From Bog-375 sp049698695 (GTDB taxonomy: Bacteria > Acidobacteriota > Terriglobia > Bryobacterales > Bryobacteraceae), in NCBI GenBank assembly GCA_049698695.1, contig JBAVYH010000032.1:1-64000 (forward strand): a stretch of DNA of 64,000 bases. The letters run 5' to 3'. The translations under genes and the position numbers were made by a program. This document shows, one piece after another, positions 37,107 through 45,430 of the stretch (its first letter is position 1; each line of letters begins with the position of its first letter). The notes beneath the pieces are model-generated. The model was not told where the DNA came from, ran no database searches, and was given only the letters and a program-made list of their open reading frames with translations.

Positions 37107-38693
37107 TCATGGCTCCAGCGAGATGACCGTCACCGACTTTGGCTCGACCGTCAATGCCAGCCTGCCGCCTTTTAAATTTGCCGAAACAGGCTTCAGCACG
37201 ACGGCGTTGGGCGCTGCGAATGTGTTCACGTTGTCGACGGCAGGCGCAGTCAGGGTCTCTCCCTTCGCCGACTTAACGGTCATGCCGGTGATCTCCGCAT
37301 CCAAGTCAAGCGGCTTTTCGGGATCGAGGTTGGTGATTTCGAGCCAAAGCTTGCCGGACGCGTCCCTGGCAGCGAGAGCATCCACTCGCGGCAGGCTGAT
37401 GCTGCCCTGCATGTACGTGCCGGCGTCAAAGACGACCGGAACAAACGTCGCGTCCTGAAACGGAACATACATCCTGTAGACGTAGTAGGTCGGAGTGAGA
37501 ACCATCTTCTCCTTGTCCGTTAGGATCATCGACTGCAGCACGTTGATCATCTGGGCGATGTTCGCCATGCGGACGCGGTCGGCATGCCGCGCGAAGATGT
37601 TCAGGTTCAGCGATGCCAGAATCGCGTCCCTAAGGCTGTTCTGCTGAACCAGGAAGCTCGGATTCGTGCCGCGCAGCGGCGCATGCCATGCGCCCCATTC
37701 GTCCACCACCAGCGCGACCTTCTTCTGCGGGTCGTACGTGTCCATGACGGTCTCCTGCTTGCGCAGGAATTCATCCATGAACAGCGTGGACTTCAGCGTC
37801 TTGGCGTAATCCTCAACGCCGAAGCCTGTCGAAGGTGTCGAGGGAGGCCACCCGTTGGCCACGGTATACCAGTGCAGCGAGAGGCCGTCGATATTCCAGC
37901 TCCAGTCGTGGTGCTGCCAGGCCTTCATGATGGTCTCGCTCCATTCGGTCTCGGGAGAGCCTGGGCCGACGGCTATCTTGAGCATCTGGTTTGGGCCTTG
38001 CTGGGAAGGATTGTCATTCCTGACGAAATGGCTGTAGATCTTGAGCTGGCTCAGATAGTAGTCCGCGGTCATGTTGCCGCCACAGCCCCAACTCTCGTTG
38101 CCTATACCCATGAAGCCAACCTTGTACGGGTCGAGGTGACCGTTGGCGGCCCGCTCTTTGGCCAGCGCCGTCGGTTGCGCGGCGGTCATGTACTCCAGCC
38201 ATTCGGCCGCTTCCTGCGGATTCCCGGATCCGACGTTGATTGAGACGTATGCCTGGCTGCCGATCTGCTGGAGGAAATCCATGAATTCGTCGGTGCCGAA
38301 GCTGTTGGTGTCAACCACGCCTCCCCATGCGGAGTTGAGCGTTGCCGGCCGCTGCCCGGCCGGGCCGACTCCTTTGCGCCAATGGTACTCATCGCCAAAG
38401 CAGCCGCCCGGCCAGCGGACATTGGGCACCTTCAACGCCCGAAGCGCAGTAACAACGTCATTGCGGATCCCGCGGGTGTTCGGAATTGGGGAATCCGGGC
38501 CAACCCAGATGCCCTCGTAAAGGCCGTGTCCGAGATTCTCCGCGAACTGGCCGAAGAGGTTGCGGTCGATCTTCGCTCCGGTCTTGGATGCGTCGATGGA
38601 CAAGTGAGCAGTCTCCGCGGCCAAAAGTGCCAGCGTCGAAACCAGCAGCGAAAGAGAGATGCGAAGGACGAACCGAACACCGCCGAACTTCAT
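37107..38693 (-). CDS. Secreted alpha-L-arabinofuranosidase, GH51 family
   Basis: The 528-residue enzyme begins with a signal peptide (MKFGGVRFVLRISLSLLVST). The GH51 TIM barrel follows: FGQFAENLGHGLYEGIWVG, VRWPGGCFGDEYHW, GIGNESWGCGG with the acid/base Glu E200, and VVDEWGAW with the nucleophile E332. The C-terminal part is the usual beta sandwich. It removes arabinofuranosyl groups from arabinoxylan or arabinan, and the signal peptide places it in the periplasm or outside the cell. Length and motifs look complete. The 299-bp gap to the TonB receptor gene holds no gene I can recognise. Confidence 0.92.
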   Translation of the reverse strand: MKFGGVRFVLRISLSLLVSTLALLAAETAHLSIDASKTGAKIDRNLFGQFAENLGHGLYEGIWVGPDSPIPNTRGIRNDVVTALRALKVPNVRWPGGCFGDEYHWRKGVGPAGQRPATLNSAWGGVVDTNSFGTDEFMDFLQQIGSQAYVSINVGSGNPQEAAEWLEYMTAAQPTALAKERAANGHLDPYKVGFMGIGNESWGCGGNMTADYYLSQLKIYSHFVRNDNPSQQGPNQMLKIAVGPGSPETEWSETIMKAWQHHDWSWNIDGLSLHWYTVANGWPPSTPSTGFGVEDYAKTLKSTLFMDEFLRKQETVMDTYDPQKKVALVVDEWGAWHAPLRGTNPSFLVQQNSLRDAILASLNLNIFARHADRVRMANIAQMINVLQSMILTDKEKMVLTPTYYVYRMYVPFQDATFVPVVFDAGTYMQGSISLPRVDALAARDASGKLWLEITNLDPEKPLDLDAEITGMTVKSAKGETLTAPAVDNVNTFAAPNAVVLKPVSANLKGGRLALTVEPKSVTVISLEP

Positions 38694-39038
38694 GACGACT
38701 CCTCAGGAGAATGCCGCGGATCGACTGCGCGGGACCCCGTTGCTCCTGGTGGCAAACAGCCACGGGATCAAACGATCGATTAGCGAAAAAGATCTCTGAC
38801 TTGGACTATACAGAACCGCTCAGGCTGTGAGCAAGTCAAATAAATTGCTCTATTCAGATCGATTTTGGCGATGGGCCTTCGCCCGCGCCGTAATCTCTCC
38901 GGAATCGGCGCCGATAGCACGCCTGCTCAGATCGCTTCTGGTTCGCTGCTCAAGGGGCGCAAGTTAACTTCCGGATGGCTCGTTCGGGCGGAAATAAACA
39001 AGTGAGGACGCTAAACTTGAATCAAGGAGGTGCTGGCG
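38694..39038. other. Divergent intergenic region between the GH51 and P460 genes
   Basis: Both flanking genes read outward, so this 345-bp stretch should contain two promoters. A candidate for the GH51 side is annotated separately. For the P460 gene only the ribosome binding site AAGGAGG (39024-39030) is clear. Confidence 0.6.
38805..38834 (-). promoter_or_regulatory. Candidate sigma-70-type promoter for the GH51 gene
   Basis: On the minus strand TTGCTC (38829-38834) and TATAGT (38805-38810) are separated by 18 bp. The -10 box matches five of six consensus bases but the -35 only about half. It lies about 110 bp before the start codon. Confidence 0.3.
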
Positions 39039-39593
39039 ATGAAGGCCAGAAGGATGCTTACGATTCCGATTACTGCGGGAGTGCTCGCCTTCGTGGGGAG
39101 TTGGGCCATTTCCGCGCAGGACAAGTACAGCGTGAAAGTGCCGAATGGGCTCTCGTTCTCTGAGTTCAGAGGATACGAGACCTGGCAGGTTGTTTCCATC
39201 AGTCAGGACGGAAACCTTATTGCTGCGATCCTCGCTAATCCTGTGATGATCAAGGCCTACTTGGCCGGCGTTCCCGGCAACGGCAAGCCTTTCCCGGAAG
39301 GCGCCAAGATGGCGAAGATCCATTGGAACCCGAAAAGGATGGAGACGTTCCCTGCAGCGACGGTACCAGGCACCCAGCATGACGTCGACTTCATGGTGAA
39401 GGACAGCAAGAGGTTCGCGGACAGCGGAGGGTGGGGATGGGCCGTGTTCGAATATGACGCTCGATCCGATACCTTCAGGCCCGGCACCTCGGCTGACAAG
39501 CCGCCGCAGGGGAACGACGCCAAGTGCGGGTTCGCGTGCCACACGAGGGTGAAGACAAGAGATTACGTTTTCACGGATTACGGGCACAGGTGA
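39039..39593 (+). CDS. Cytochrome P460 family protein with CX3CH haem motif
   Basis: The 184-residue exported protein has a signal peptide (MKARRMLTIPITAGVLAFVG), a P460-type beta domain (FRGYETWQVVSISQDG; PEGAKMAKIHWNPKRMETFP; GWGWAVFEYD) and a C-terminal haem attachment site C163-G-F-A-C167-H168. Cytochrome P460 binds a modified haem c cross-linked to a lysine and oxidises hydroxylamine or related compounds in nitrifiers and methanotrophs; the many homologues in soil bacteria have unknown substrates. The motif has three residues between the cysteines instead of two. The start is fixed by AAGGAGG 8 bp upstream. Confidence 0.83.
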   Translation: MKARRMLTIPITAGVLAFVGSWAISAQDKYSVKVPNGLSFSEFRGYETWQVVSISQDGNLIAAILANPVMIKAYLAGVPGNGKPFPEGAKMAKIHWNPKRMETFPAATVPGTQHDVDFMVKDSKRFADSGGWGWAVFEYDARSDTFRPGTSADKPPQGNDAKCGFACHTRVKTRDYVFTDYGHR

Positions 39594-39944
39594 AGCGGCA
39601 TGAACAGCACACCGATGAGAATGAACACGCAACTCGAATCCCGAGCCGCTGGGATGGTCGATATGAGACTCGCGTGGGTTGAGCCATCTACCATGTCCGT
39701 CTCATGGATGAAGCTGGCCTTATCGAAGCTCTGGACCTAACGACGCTAAAGTGAGTTTGGCTCCCCGGAAAACGTGGTTTCCAACTACCTCTCCAACAAC
39801 GTATGCCGGACTCGTCTGAACCTGGGTGTCGACCTCGGTGGTAGAGCGGAAGCACTCTGCCAATACGGCGTGTGACACTCGTGGATCCCATGCCGAGCGA
39901 CGACGATGCAGCGTTCAACACTTCTATGTGAAAATGTCGGAATC
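39594..39944. other. Intergenic region without recognisable content
   Basis: I see no protein-like frame, RNA gene or clear repeat here. Short frames on both strands look random. Confidence 0.5.
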
Positions 39945-40505
39945 ATGAGTCCCACAGTGATTGGCGCGCTGGTGGCGGCAACGGCTGCTGCAGTCGGATG
40001 GTTTGTTTCTTACCTTCTGACAACGATCTCTGCGAAGCGAAGCTTGAAACAGGCTGCAGCCCTCAAATATATTGAGCGTCAACTGGAGGAACTGTACGGA
40101 CCATTAGCCTTCTTGATCTTGGAGGGGCGCCAGACATTCCACGAACTTCTGGCGTCTCTTGGACGCAACTTCGTATTCACGGGCGGGGATCCGCTACCTG
40201 ATCACGAGCTGAAAACCTGGTTATTTTGGGTCGAGAACGACTTTTTGCCCCGCAACGAACGGATCAAAACGTTGCTGTCGACAAAAACTCACCTATTGGC
40301 CGGGGCCGATATAGGCAAGAGCTACTTAGCGTTCTTGGACCATTATGACTCTTGGTACATCAATCACTTGCGATGGCAGAAAGAAGGCTTTGCGTACTCG
40401 TGGCGCTCAAAGATCAACTGGCCGGAGTCATTCGAGCAAGAAGTCCTGGACACGTTTCGAGAGCTGAAGAACCGTCACGCTGACCTGCTCCGAAAGCAGC
40501 TCTGA
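39945..40505 (+). CDS. Membrane-anchored hypothetical protein
   Basis: I do not recognise the family. The 186-residue product has one N-terminal membrane helix (MSPTVIGALVAATAAAVGWF and VSYLL) followed by a mostly helical, charged cytoplasmic part: AALKYIERQLEELYGPLAFL, LEGRQTFHELLASL and a C-terminal KNRHADLLRKQL. The QLxELYGPL motif after a single helix occurs in several uncharacterised small membrane proteins of mobile or accessory regions. GC content is lower than in neighbouring genes. The start at 39945 begins the membrane helix; a longer frame from 39906 adds 13 unconvincing residues. Confidence 0.65.
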   Translation: MSPTVIGALVAATAAAVGWFVSYLLTTISAKRSLKQAAALKYIERQLEELYGPLAFLILEGRQTFHELLASLGRNFVFTGGDPLPDHELKTWLFWVENDFLPRNERIKTLLSTKTHLLAGADIGKSYLAFLDHYDSWYINHLRWQKEGFAYSWRSKINWPESFEQEVLDTFRELKNRHADLLRKQL

Positions 40506-40941
40506 CACTGGCGATCCGGGTCTCCAGAATGGTGGGTGGCTGCCGCGCGGCTTTTCAACGGAATGCTTTCTTCCATCCGATATCGACTGGCTGGCATTAG
40601 CAACCGGTATCGCTGATCAGCAAGGGAGGGTAACCGGTCACGCTGCTCAGCAATGGCTCCCCAGTCTGGACACGTTTCGAACTTTTGCAGCCTACCACGC
40701 GATCTGATCGAACCACTCCAAGTGCTGTCGGGTCAATAACCTCCGCACAAGACTGGCACACCTATCCAGACTGGGTACCCAGGGTGACTCTTTTCGAACG
40801 GTACGGTCTCCGCATGAAACCTCCGGATAACCGATCCACCGCGGACGGGCCGCTCACCTACGCCCGCGCCCGTTTCTTGAAACTCAGACGCCGATTCGAC
40901 AGCGGAACAAGCCTGCCCAAATGTCCGTCTCTCACCTAGAC
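40506..40941. other. Intergenic region with short repeats
   Basis: No gene is supported. Two imperfect tandem units of about 21 bp occur at 40602 and 40632. The 15-mer CTGGACACGTTTCGA at 40666-40680 also occurs at 40446-40460, inside the preceding gene. This looks like debris from a rearrangement. Confidence 0.5.
40602..40653 (+). repeat. Two imperfect direct repeat units (AACCGGT...CGCTGnTCAGCAA)
   Basis: The units at 40602-40622 and 40632-40653 share AACCGGT, then CGCTG, then TCAGCAA, with one to three differing bases and a 30-bp period. No family is recognised. Confidence 0.5.
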
Positions 40942-41919
40942 ATGACACGGAAGCTGGTTCTCGCCTTAGCGGGCCCGGTGGCCGTTCTCCTGGCAATCCT
41001 TATTTGGCTCAGGATTCATCCGCGCCCGGAGAATCAGCTGCCGGGCAAGTTTCCCGAGGAATTGGTTTTTGTTCGATCGGCGGACGACGTTGTGAACGCC
41101 GGCGTGCGCTTTACGCCTCCAAAGAACTCCGCCAAGCCCATAGCGATCATTTGGGTTCACGGTTGGGGATCCAACTTCTACTCGCCGAGCTACGTGGGCA
41201 TTGGTCGAGCGCTTGCCGGACGTGGCTTTACAACGATATCGGTGAATACGCGAATGCACGACATCGCAAACGTAGAGAAGTACAGCCTTGTCGGGAAACG
41301 CGTTCGCGGCGGCGGGTACTGGGGTGTTACCAGCCAGGACGCGCTGGACATCGCGGCATGGATCAACTTTGCCGAGCACACCGGATTCAGCAAAGTGGCC
41401 CTGGTTGGGCATAGTGCTGGTTGGGCAAGCGTCGGGCGGTATCAGGCGGAATCAGGAGACCGTCGCGTCGTCGGCCTGGTTCTGGCCTCAGGCATGATCG
41501 GCCCAGCCCAGGAGGACGATCCGCAGCTGGTCGCGCAAGCCAGGAAACTCGTCGCCGATGGAGCCGGTGATGACCTGCTGCGCCTACCGAACCGGTCGTT
41601 CCCCTCGTTTGTCAGCGCGGCGACCTACCTTGATATCGAAGATACGCCGCGCGAGTTCAAGGACTTCTTTGGAATTGGACACACCCAGACGCCCGCGGTC
41701 CTGCGGGTGAAGTGCCCACTGCTGGCCTTCTTCGGCACGAGAGGCGACATCGCCGGAGAGAAGGACCTGGGAGTGCTGAAGTCCGCCCTCCAGCGCCTTC
41801 CCGCCTCGCCCAACCTCAAGACCACGATGATCGTGAATGGAGACCACGAGTACGTCGGCGAGGAGGCGCAAGTGGCTGAAAAAATCGCCCGCTGGGTCGA
41901 AGCGCAACTACTGAAATGA
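40942..41919 (+). CDS. Alpha/beta hydrolase, membrane-anchored or exported
   Basis: The 325-residue protein has an N-terminal hydrophobic segment (LVLALAGPVAVLLAILIWL) that serves as a signal or anchor. The alpha/beta-hydrolase fold follows: IWVHGWGSNFY as the oxyanion-hole HG motif, VALVGHSAGWAS as the nucleophile elbow with Ser in GHSAG, and near the end a His in VNGDHEYVGEEA as the likely catalytic base. The Asp is probably in FFGTRGDIAGE. The substrate is unknown. I chose the ATG at 40942; an ATG at 40921 is also in frame. Confidence 0.82.
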   Translation: MTRKLVLALAGPVAVLLAILIWLRIHPRPENQLPGKFPEELVFVRSADDVVNAGVRFTPPKNSAKPIAIIWVHGWGSNFYSPSYVGIGRALAGRGFTTISVNTRMHDIANVEKYSLVGKRVRGGGYWGVTSQDALDIAAWINFAEHTGFSKVALVGHSAGWASVGRYQAESGDRRVVGLVLASGMIGPAQEDDPQLVAQARKLVADGAGDDLLRLPNRSFPSFVSAATYLDIEDTPREFKDFFGIGHTQTPAVLRVKCPLLAFFGTRGDIAGEKDLGVLKSALQRLPASPNLKTTMIVNGDHEYVGEEAQVAEKIARWVEAQLLK

Positions 41920-42059
41920 TGAACGTGAGTTTCTGAGAGGATCGCCCAACCGGACCGGCAACCGTCTTAGCCTCGACCCAGCAAGGATTCGAACCTGAAA
42001 AGAAAGGGCTTGACGAATTGGCGTTGCAAAACGCCTAGTATTATCAACGACCGAAAGAC

Positions 42060-42133
42060 TGGCTCCCCGGCATGGATTCGAACCACGATTCACGGCTCCA
42101 AAGGCCGCTGTCCTACCATTAGACGACCGGGGA
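42060..42133 (-). tRNA. tRNA-Gln (anticodon TTG)
   Basis: The reverse complement begins TCCCCGGTCGTCTAATGG and ends CCGGGGA-G-CCA, so the seven-base acceptor stem pairs fully and CCA is encoded. The anticodon loop CTTTGGA (42097-42103) gives TTG, which reads CAA glutamine codons. The T arm has GGTTCGAATCC. Confidence 0.96.
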
Positions 42134-42241
42134 ATTCCGCTGGAGCCTTTTCAGTGTAGCCTCTTCCCGAGCCGCACTGCAACGCGCGCGAAGACCAACG
42201 GCCCCGCCGAGCGCGAGCTTGTGGTAGAGTGGCGGAAAACC

Positions 42242-42694
42242 ATGCGCAACATCCCCGGCTGGGACCAGTATTATCTGGATATCTGCAAAGTAGTGGCGGC
42301 TCGCAGCAAGGACCCGAATACGCAAATCGGCTGTGTTGTCGTCGGGCCGAACCATGAGATCCGCTCCACCGGCTACAACTCGTTCCCGCGCGGCATTCGC
42401 GACGACGTGCCGGAGCGCCTGGTGCGTCCCACCAAGTACTTGTGGATCGAGCACGCCGAGCGCAACGCCATTTGCAATGCGGCGCGTGCCGGCACGGCCA
42501 CCGAAGGCTGCACCATTTACGTCGAGATTATGCCGTGCATGGATTGCGCGCGCGCCGTGGTGCAGGCGGGCATTGTCCAGGTGGTGGTTTCCCGCCAGCG
42601 CATGGCGGAGTATTCGAGCCAATATTACGACGAGCATTTCGGCATGGTGGAAGTGCTCTTCGGTGAGGCTGGCGTTATCGTGCGGCGGGTTTGA
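42242..42694 (+). CDS. Deoxycytidylate (dCMP) deaminase family protein
   Basis: The 150-residue zinc enzyme carries EHAERNAI (zinc His and catalytic Glu) and MPCMDCARA (two zinc cysteines), preceded by RSKDPNTQIGCVVVG and GYNSFPRGI, the nucleotide-binding part typical of dCMP deaminases. These convert dCMP to dUMP for thymidylate synthesis. Length and order are normal for the family. The ATG at 42242 begins the conserved region; an in-frame GTG at 42221 is less likely. Confidence 0.87.
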   Translation: MRNIPGWDQYYLDICKVVAARSKDPNTQIGCVVVGPNHEIRSTGYNSFPRGIRDDVPERLVRPTKYLWIEHAERNAICNAARAGTATEGCTIYVEIMPCMDCARAVVQAGIVQVVVSRQRMAEYSSQYYDEHFGMVEVLFGEAGVIVRRV

Positions 42695-42715
42695 CCCGGA
42701 CCCACGGCCCCATAC

Positions 42716-42943
42716 TCAGCGCGGGCTGTCGCTACCGTGAGGAGTTTCGGCGGGCGTGGTATCGTCATCCTGGTCGATTTCTTCGACCTCTTCGCCCTCC
42801 GCCGGCACGTATTGATAGAACCGCCGCGTGCATGCACGGCACCGAAACGGGAACTTGCGGAACTTGGACAGGACGGCATCAAACAAGCCCCGCGAATGTG
42901 ACCGCCGGACGTCGTGCCCTCCGCAGCTTGGACAACGCAGCAT
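42716..42943 (-). CDS. Small zinc-ribbon protein
   Basis: The 75-residue protein has CPSCGG at residues 4-9 and CRAC at about 35-38, a rubredoxin-type CxxC...CxxC knuckle pair, then an acidic tail (EGEEVEEIDQDDD). It is probably a zinc-binding protein or a small regulator. The ATG at 42943 has GGAG 8 bp upstream. It is convergent with the dCMP deaminase gene, with only 21 bp between the stop codons. No function can be given. Confidence 0.65.
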   Translation of the reverse strand: MLRCPSCGGHDVRRSHSRGLFDAVLSKFRKFPFRCRACTRRFYQYVPAEGEEVEEIDQDDDTTPAETPHGSDSPR

Positions 42944-43180
42944 GCAGCCGGCTCCAGGACGCGTTCAGCCAATGCCGCATTGTAACAAGAAATAACCAAG
43001 ATGCCATTGGCGCTGACAACGTCGGTCGCGCCTGCGTGAGCCGTCGGAAGCCCGCCTGTCTTGCGCTCGGTGCGGCGGCATACCGTTGGACGAGTCGCAG
43101 AGCGAGGCTGTGCGCGGCGCGACCCTGATGGAAGCTGCCCTCCGCTCGCCCCGCGCCTTTGCTCGCCGCCGTCCCCGGTG

Positions 43181-43705
43181 CTACGAATTGCCCAGGTACA
43201 TTACGTGAACGTATGTGCCCAAACGAGAGTTGTAGGCCAGGTACCAGCCATCGTGATCGGGATCCGGGTATAGCACGATCTCATCCGTGTTCCACAGCCA
43301 GCCGTCACAAAAGCCGATGTCGGCCGGCGCCACGCTGAAATAAAATCCGCCGAACCAGAAGCGCTCCGGGCCACCGCCCACCAGGCGGAACACGTGCCCG
43401 GCGCCTATAGTTCCCGGAAAGCGGCCGTGCGCCCACGGACGATCCAGATGATACCTCGCGTCATTTGGGCCGGAATCGTGTCCGACCCATTGACCGTTGG
43501 TGTGAACGTGAGGAGCCTCCGGATGGCCTGGTTTGTCGGCGACCCGGTTACCTCTCGACGGAGCCTGCGCCGGCGCTGGATGATGCACTGGGGCCGGACC
43601 GTGCTTAGGGATATAACCGCCCCCCACTTCCGGCTTCGCGCCCTTCTTGTCCTTTTGAGCCAGACCAACCAGCGAGAGGCATAAAACGACTGAAAGAACC
43701 GTCAA
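43181..43705 (-). CDS. Exported His/Pro-rich hypothetical protein, possible frameshift at its start
   Basis: The protein has a hydrophobic signal (LTVLSVVLCLSLVGLAQ), a low-complexity His/Pro/Ala linker (GPAPVHHPAPAQAPSRG) and a C-terminal domain rich in aromatic residues (ERFWFGGFYFSVAPADIGFC; DEIVLYPDPDHDGWYLAYN). I do not recognise the family. The only in-frame start near the signal is a TTG at 43705. Just upstream, an ATG at 43714-43716 followed by five A would give the classical start M-K-K-A-L-T-V-L if there were six A. Either the gene has lost one base, or the TTG is used. The frame continues open upstream as antisense to the aminopeptidase gene, which is a shadow. Confidence 0.65.
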   Translation of the reverse strand: MTVLSVVLCLSLVGLAQKDKKGAKPEVGGGYIPKHGPAPVHHPAPAQAPSRGNRVADKPGHPEAPHVHTNGQWVGHDSGPNDARYHLDRPWAHGRFPGTIGAGHVFRLVGGGPERFWFGGFYFSVAPADIGFCDGWLWNTDEIVLYPDPDHDGWYLAYNSRLGTYVHVMYLGNS

Positions 43706-43844
43706 CGCTTTTTCATACGTTCGATGATATCCGATTTTTGCGTTTCGAGCAGCACCAAGAAATCGGCTTCCATGGTGGCGCATGGTAGCCCGCGCCCGGC
43801 CAGGATTTGCAAGCCACGCCGGGGTTCGGTCACAATCGTAACTG

Positions 43845-45293
43845 ATGAAAATCACGCTCGAACGAAATCCCGCGGAACAGATTGCCGCCGCCGCGCTCAT
43901 TGTGCCGGTCTTCGAAGGGGAAAAGGAATCGCGATTCGGCGCCGCGCCGTTTGTCGCTTCCGGCGAGGTGGCCGGCAAGGCGGATGAATTCACGCTGCTG
44001 CATAACCCAGCCGGAGCGGCCGCCGCACGCGTGCTGCTGGCGGGCGGCGGCAAGGCCGAACGTTTCGATGCCGCCGGGTTGCGCAAGCTCGTGGCCGCGT
44101 CGGTGCGCTTCCTGAAGGAGAAGAACGTGCCATCGGCGGCGGTGTTGCTGGAAGCAAACCGCACCGCCGCTGAATATGCCTCGGCTGCGGTCGAAGGCGC
44201 TATCCTCGGCGATTTCGAACCCGATCGCCACAAGACCGGCAACGGCAAAAAGACGCTCGAATCGTTTGCCGTGGTATGCCCGAACGGCGCGGCCGGGCTC
44301 GATGCCGCGGTATCGCGCGGCCAGGTGCTGGCCGAGTCCCAGAACTTCACCCGCGCGCTGGCGAACGAACCTGCCAATCTGCTCACTCCGCTGAAAATGG
44401 CTGCCGCCGCGCGCGAAATGTCGCAGCAGCAAGGTCTGGAGTGCGAGGTGCTGGAACGCGGCGACCTCGAACGCCTCGGCATGGGCGCGCTGCTGGGCGT
44501 GGCGCAAGGCAGCGCCGAGCCCCCCGTCCTCATAATCATCCGATACCGGCCGCAGAAGGCGGCTTCGGCAGCCCACCTGGGACTGGTTGGCAAAGGTGTC
44601 ACCTTCGATACCGGCGGCATCTCCATCAAACCCTCCGAAGGCATGGAGAAGATGAAGTACGATATGTCCGGCGGCGCAGCCATGCTCGGCGCCATCCGCG
44701 CCATCGCCCAATTGAAACCGCCGCTGGCGGTGACGGCCTTCATCCCCTGCGTGGAGAACATGCCCGGCAGCCGCGCGCAGCGGCCGGGCGACATTGTTAC
44801 CACCATGTCCGGAAAGACGGTTGAGGTTCTCAATACCGATGCTGAAGGGCGCTTGATTCTGGCGGATGCCCTGGCTTACGCGCGGCGGCAGGGCTGCACC
44901 CACCTGGTGGATGCTGCAACGCTCACCGGTGCGATTGTGGTGGCGCTCGGGCATATTCACGCCGGCCTGTTTTCGAGCGACGACGCGCTGCGCGACCGCG
45001 TGCTGCGCGCCGCGCGCGCCGAAGGCGAGCGCATGTGGCCGATGCCGCTCGACGAGGATTATAAAGAAGGTCTCAAAAGCCCCTTCGCCGACATCGCCAA
45101 CATCGGGTCGCGTTGGGGCGGCGCCATCACCGCGGCGATTTTCCTGAAAGAATTCGCCGGAGACACCCCGTGGGTGCACCTGGATATTGCCGGCACCGCC
45201 TGGCTCGACGAAGCCAAGCCCGACATGCCAAAGGGTCCGACCGGACTGCCCGTGAGGACGCTGGTGCGGCTGGCAACTGACTGGACAGATTGA
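43845..45293 (+). CDS. pepA: Leucyl aminopeptidase, M17 family
   Basis: The 482-residue dimetal exopeptidase has the M17 catalytic core: LVGKGVTFDTGGISIKPS (metal-binding Lys and Asp), MKYDMSGGAAMLG and the signature NTDAEGRLILADAL. The N-terminal macro-like domain is present but divergent. The C-terminal part (DIANIGSRWGGAITAAIFLK; PWVHLDIAGTAW) is complete. It releases N-terminal amino acids from peptides in the cytoplasm as a hexamer; some homologues also bind DNA. It stands as a single gene divergent from the exported His/Pro-rich protein. Confidence 0.93.
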   Translation: MKITLERNPAEQIAAAALIVPVFEGEKESRFGAAPFVASGEVAGKADEFTLLHNPAGAAAARVLLAGGGKAERFDAAGLRKLVAASVRFLKEKNVPSAAVLLEANRTAAEYASAAVEGAILGDFEPDRHKTGNGKKTLESFAVVCPNGAAGLDAAVSRGQVLAESQNFTRALANEPANLLTPLKMAAAAREMSQQQGLECEVLERGDLERLGMGALLGVAQGSAEPPVLIIIRYRPQKAASAAHLGLVGKGVTFDTGGISIKPSEGMEKMKYDMSGGAAMLGAIRAIAQLKPPLAVTAFIPCVENMPGSRAQRPGDIVTTMSGKTVEVLNTDAEGRLILADALAYARRQGCTHLVDAATLTGAIVVALGHIHAGLFSSDDALRDRVLRAARAEGERMWPMPLDEDYKEGLKSPFADIANIGSRWGGAITAAIFLKEFAGDTPWVHLDIAGTAWLDEAKPDMPKGPTGLPVRTLVRLATDWTD

Positions 45294-45430
45294 CGCCGCT
45301 GCCGGTTGGCGGAAATTGCGCGTGCGGGTTCGCTGAGAGTCCCATCTCCAAGAATCTATGATTCGGCTAACTTTGGTATGTATAGGCTCGCGCGCCAGCC
45401 CCATGATAGATTCGGGCTTTGGAGGCACCT

